From: Lachnospiraceae bacterium UBA3643
GTDB lineage: Bacteria; Bacillota; Clostridia; Lachnospirales; Lachnospiraceae
Reading direction: 5' to 3'
DNA length: 18,893 bases
Assembly (NCBI GenBank): GCA_002373855.1
Contig: DFKO01000055.1
Span: forward strand, 1-18,893
Shown here piece by piece: positions 17,136 through 18,893 of this stretch (position 1 is its first letter; every line of letters begins with the position of its first letter). The notes under the pieces are model-generated. The model was not told the DNA's origin and did no database searches. It saw nothing but the letters and a program-made list of their open reading frames with translations. The translations under genes and the position numbers were made by a program.

Positions 17136-17161
17136 TTGCGTAAAATCGTTTATTTTATTAT

Positions 17162-18893
17162 TTATACATAAAACAGAATCTGTTCATATGTAGGATAAGG
17201 AAGGTATCCTTCCGGAATGAGGGGCTCTGCCTTGTCGGCGTATACCCTGACTTCCTCCATATCCTTAAGCACGGTATCATGATAGAATTTTGCCTGATTA
17301 ATATCACATTCCATCTTTTCCGCTTTTTCTGTATCCTCGATAAGCTTGTCCGTCGCGGCTATCACCTTCTCATAGTATCCTGAGAGCTCGCTTATCAGCT
17401 TTGTCTGGGTTGCTACCGCAGCTTCAATGCCGAGTTCCTTTTTGGTGAGTGCCGAGCTTGTGAGCTCATCAATGTATTCCATGAGAGCCGGGGCAAACTG
17501 TTTAAGTACCATATCCTTAAGAGTGAGGGCTTCGATATGAAGTGTTTTTGTATAATTCTCGATACGTATCTCATATCTTGAATGAAGCTCTGTCTCTGAG
17601 TAGATATGATGCTTTGTGAAGAGTTTCACGTTTTTATCTGCTACGAAAACAGGCATTACATCGGGTGTTGCCTTGAGGTTGTACAAACCTCTCTTCTCGG
17701 CTTCCGCTACCCATTCATCTGTATATCCGTTTCCGTTAAAGATTACTCTCTTATGCTTAATGATCGTATCTCTTACCAGATCGTGTACTGCCTTCTCGAA
17801 ATCCTCACTCTTAACATCCTTAAGCACTTCGTAGAATGAACTGAGTGCCTCTGCAACTGCAGTGTTAAGGATGATGTTGGGTCCTGCAACAGATACTGAC
17901 GATCCAAGTGATCTGAACTCAAACTTGTTACCTGTGAATGCAAAAGGTGATGTTCGGTTTCTGTCTGTAGTATCCTTTGTGAAATGAGGAAGTACCCGGG
18001 CTCCTGTCTCAATCTTTACTTTCTCTGCATTGCTGAAGTATTCATTCTTTTCAATCGCATCTATAACCGCAGAGAGCTCGTCGCCAAGGAATATTGAAAT
18101 GATAGCGGGAGGTGCCTCATTGGCTCCGAGTCTGTGGTCATTTCCTGCACTTGCAACAGAAAGTCTTAATAGATCTGCATATTCATCAACAGCCTTAATT
18201 ACTGCTGAGAGGAAAATGAGGAACTGTGTATTCTCTCCGGGTGTTTTTCCGGGATTTAACAGGTTCTCCCCTGTATTTGTCGTAAGTGACCAGTTGTTGT
18301 GCTTTCCCGATCCGTTAATACCTGCAAACGGCTTCTCGTGAAGGAGGCACATATATCCGTGCTTATCAGCAACCTTTTTCATCACTTCCATCGTGAGCTG
18401 GTTGTGATCGACTGCCACGTTTGTTGTATCAAACACCGGTGCAAGCTCATGCTGGCAGGGAGCCACTTCATTATGCTTTGTCTTGGCCGGTATACCGAGC
18501 TTCCAGAGTTCGAGGTCAAGGTCGTGCATGTATGCCGCTACCCTGGGCTTTAGATTTCCGAAGTAATGATCATCCATCTCCTGGCCCTTGGGAGCAGGTG
18601 CTCCAAGGAGTGTTCTTCCTGTAAAGATGAGGTCCTTTCTCTTTTTGTAATCCTCCTTGTCAATCAGGAAGTACTCCTGCTCGGGTCCTACTGTTGTAAG
18701 TACTCCAGTCACATCCTCCTTGCCAAGGAGCTTAAGAATCTTAACTGCTTCCTTGCTGATTGCATCCATTGACCTGAGTAGCGGTGTCTTTTTATCAAGT
18801 GCTTCACCACTGTAGGAACAGAACGCTGTAGGAATGTAAAGTGTTCCGTCCTTTATGAATGCCGGGCTTGTAGGATCCCATGCTGTATATCCT
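17162..18893 (-). CDS. glnA: glutamine synthetase type III (partial, 5' end outside window)
   Basis: GSIII makes glutamine from glutamate, ammonia and ATP; it is larger (about 700 aa) and quite different from the common GSI. The 576 C-terminal residues are visible, and the frame runs unbroken past the right edge, so about 120 N-terminal residues are missing. The internal Met at 18769 is not the start. Recognisable GSIII segments are [60 protein letters not shown] and [16 protein letters not shown], covering metal, glutamate and nucleotide sites. The gene ends 25 nt before a strong terminator, then amt. Its promoter and any leader control are outside the window. GSIII next to Amt-P-II and GOGAT suggests the main ammonium assimilation route of this organism. 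Confidence 0.97.
   Translation of the reverse strand, partial: GYTAWDPTSPAFIKDGTLYIPTAFCSYSGEALDKKTPLLRSMDAISKEAVKILKLLGKEDVTGVLTTVGPEQEYFLIDKEDYKKRKDLIFTGRTLLGAPAPKGQEMDDHYFGNLKPRVAAYMHDLDLELWKLGIPAKTKHNEVAPCQHELAPVFDTTNVAVDHNQLTMEVMKKVADKHGYMCLLHEKPFAGINGSGKHNNWSLTTNTGENLLNPGKTPGENTQFLIFLSAVIKAVDEYADLLRLSVASAGNDHRLGANEAPPAIISIFLGDELSAVIDAIEKNEYFSNAEKVKIETGARVLPHFTKDTTDRNRTSPFAFTGNKFEFRSLGSSVSVAGPNIILNTAVAEALSSFYEVLKDVKSEDFEKAVHDLVRDTIIKHKRVIFNGNGYTDEWVAEAEKRGLYNLKATPDVMPVFVADKNVKLFTKHHIYSETELHSRYEIRIENYTKTLHIEALTLKDMVLKQFAPALMEYIDELTSSALTKKELGIEAAVATQTKLISELSGYYEKVIAATDKLIEDTEKAEKMECDINQAKFYHDTVLKDMEEVRVYADKAEPLIPEGYLPYPTYEQILFYV

Overview
The window is about 18.9 kb of a low-to-moderate GC genome with every recognisable gene on the minus strand, so transcription runs from right to left. 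The best guess for the source is a Clostridia bacterium, probably Lachnospiraceae. The reasons are a type III glutamine synthetase, a fused ammonium channel/P-II protein, strong AGGAGG ribosome binding sites, a DUF6273-type secreted protein and an IscR-like Rrf2 regulator. This placement is inference from gene style; no 16S rRNA or other marker is present.

Right-hand block (about 5.95-18.89 kb): nitrogen assimilation and glutamine use. In transcription order it holds glnA of the GSIII type (5' end cut off by the window edge), a rho-independent terminator, an amt gene whose product carries a C-terminal P-II domain, a hairpin-containing spacer, asnB, pyrG, gltB and gltD. The last four are tightly packed: a 2-nt gap, an 8-nt overlap and a 23-nt gap. 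Together they import ammonium, fix it into glutamine, and spend the glutamine amide on glutamate, asparagine and CTP. A tRNA-Gln(CUG) gene follows gltD with its own promoter, a hairpin leader and a strong terminator that closes the block.

Left-hand block (1-5.73 kb): six co-directional genes with short gaps, mostly of poorly known function. In order they are a membrane-anchored FecR-like/DUF6273 fusion with its own extended -10 promoter, an IscR-like Rrf2 regulator with its own promoter overlapping the preceding stop codon, a secreted protein ending in two short repeats, a sirtuin with altered NAD-binding motifs, an unrecognised soluble protein, and the start of a PurF-like amidotransferase whose nucleophile position is Gly instead of Cys (cut by the left edge). 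No clear terminator is seen between them, so read-through from either promoter is possible.

There is no stretch over 300 bases without a gene. No insertion sequences, phage genes, CRISPR arrays or rRNA genes were seen. The nitrogen genes are well understood; the novelty lies in the left-hand gene set and in the regulatory hairpins of the nitrogen block.
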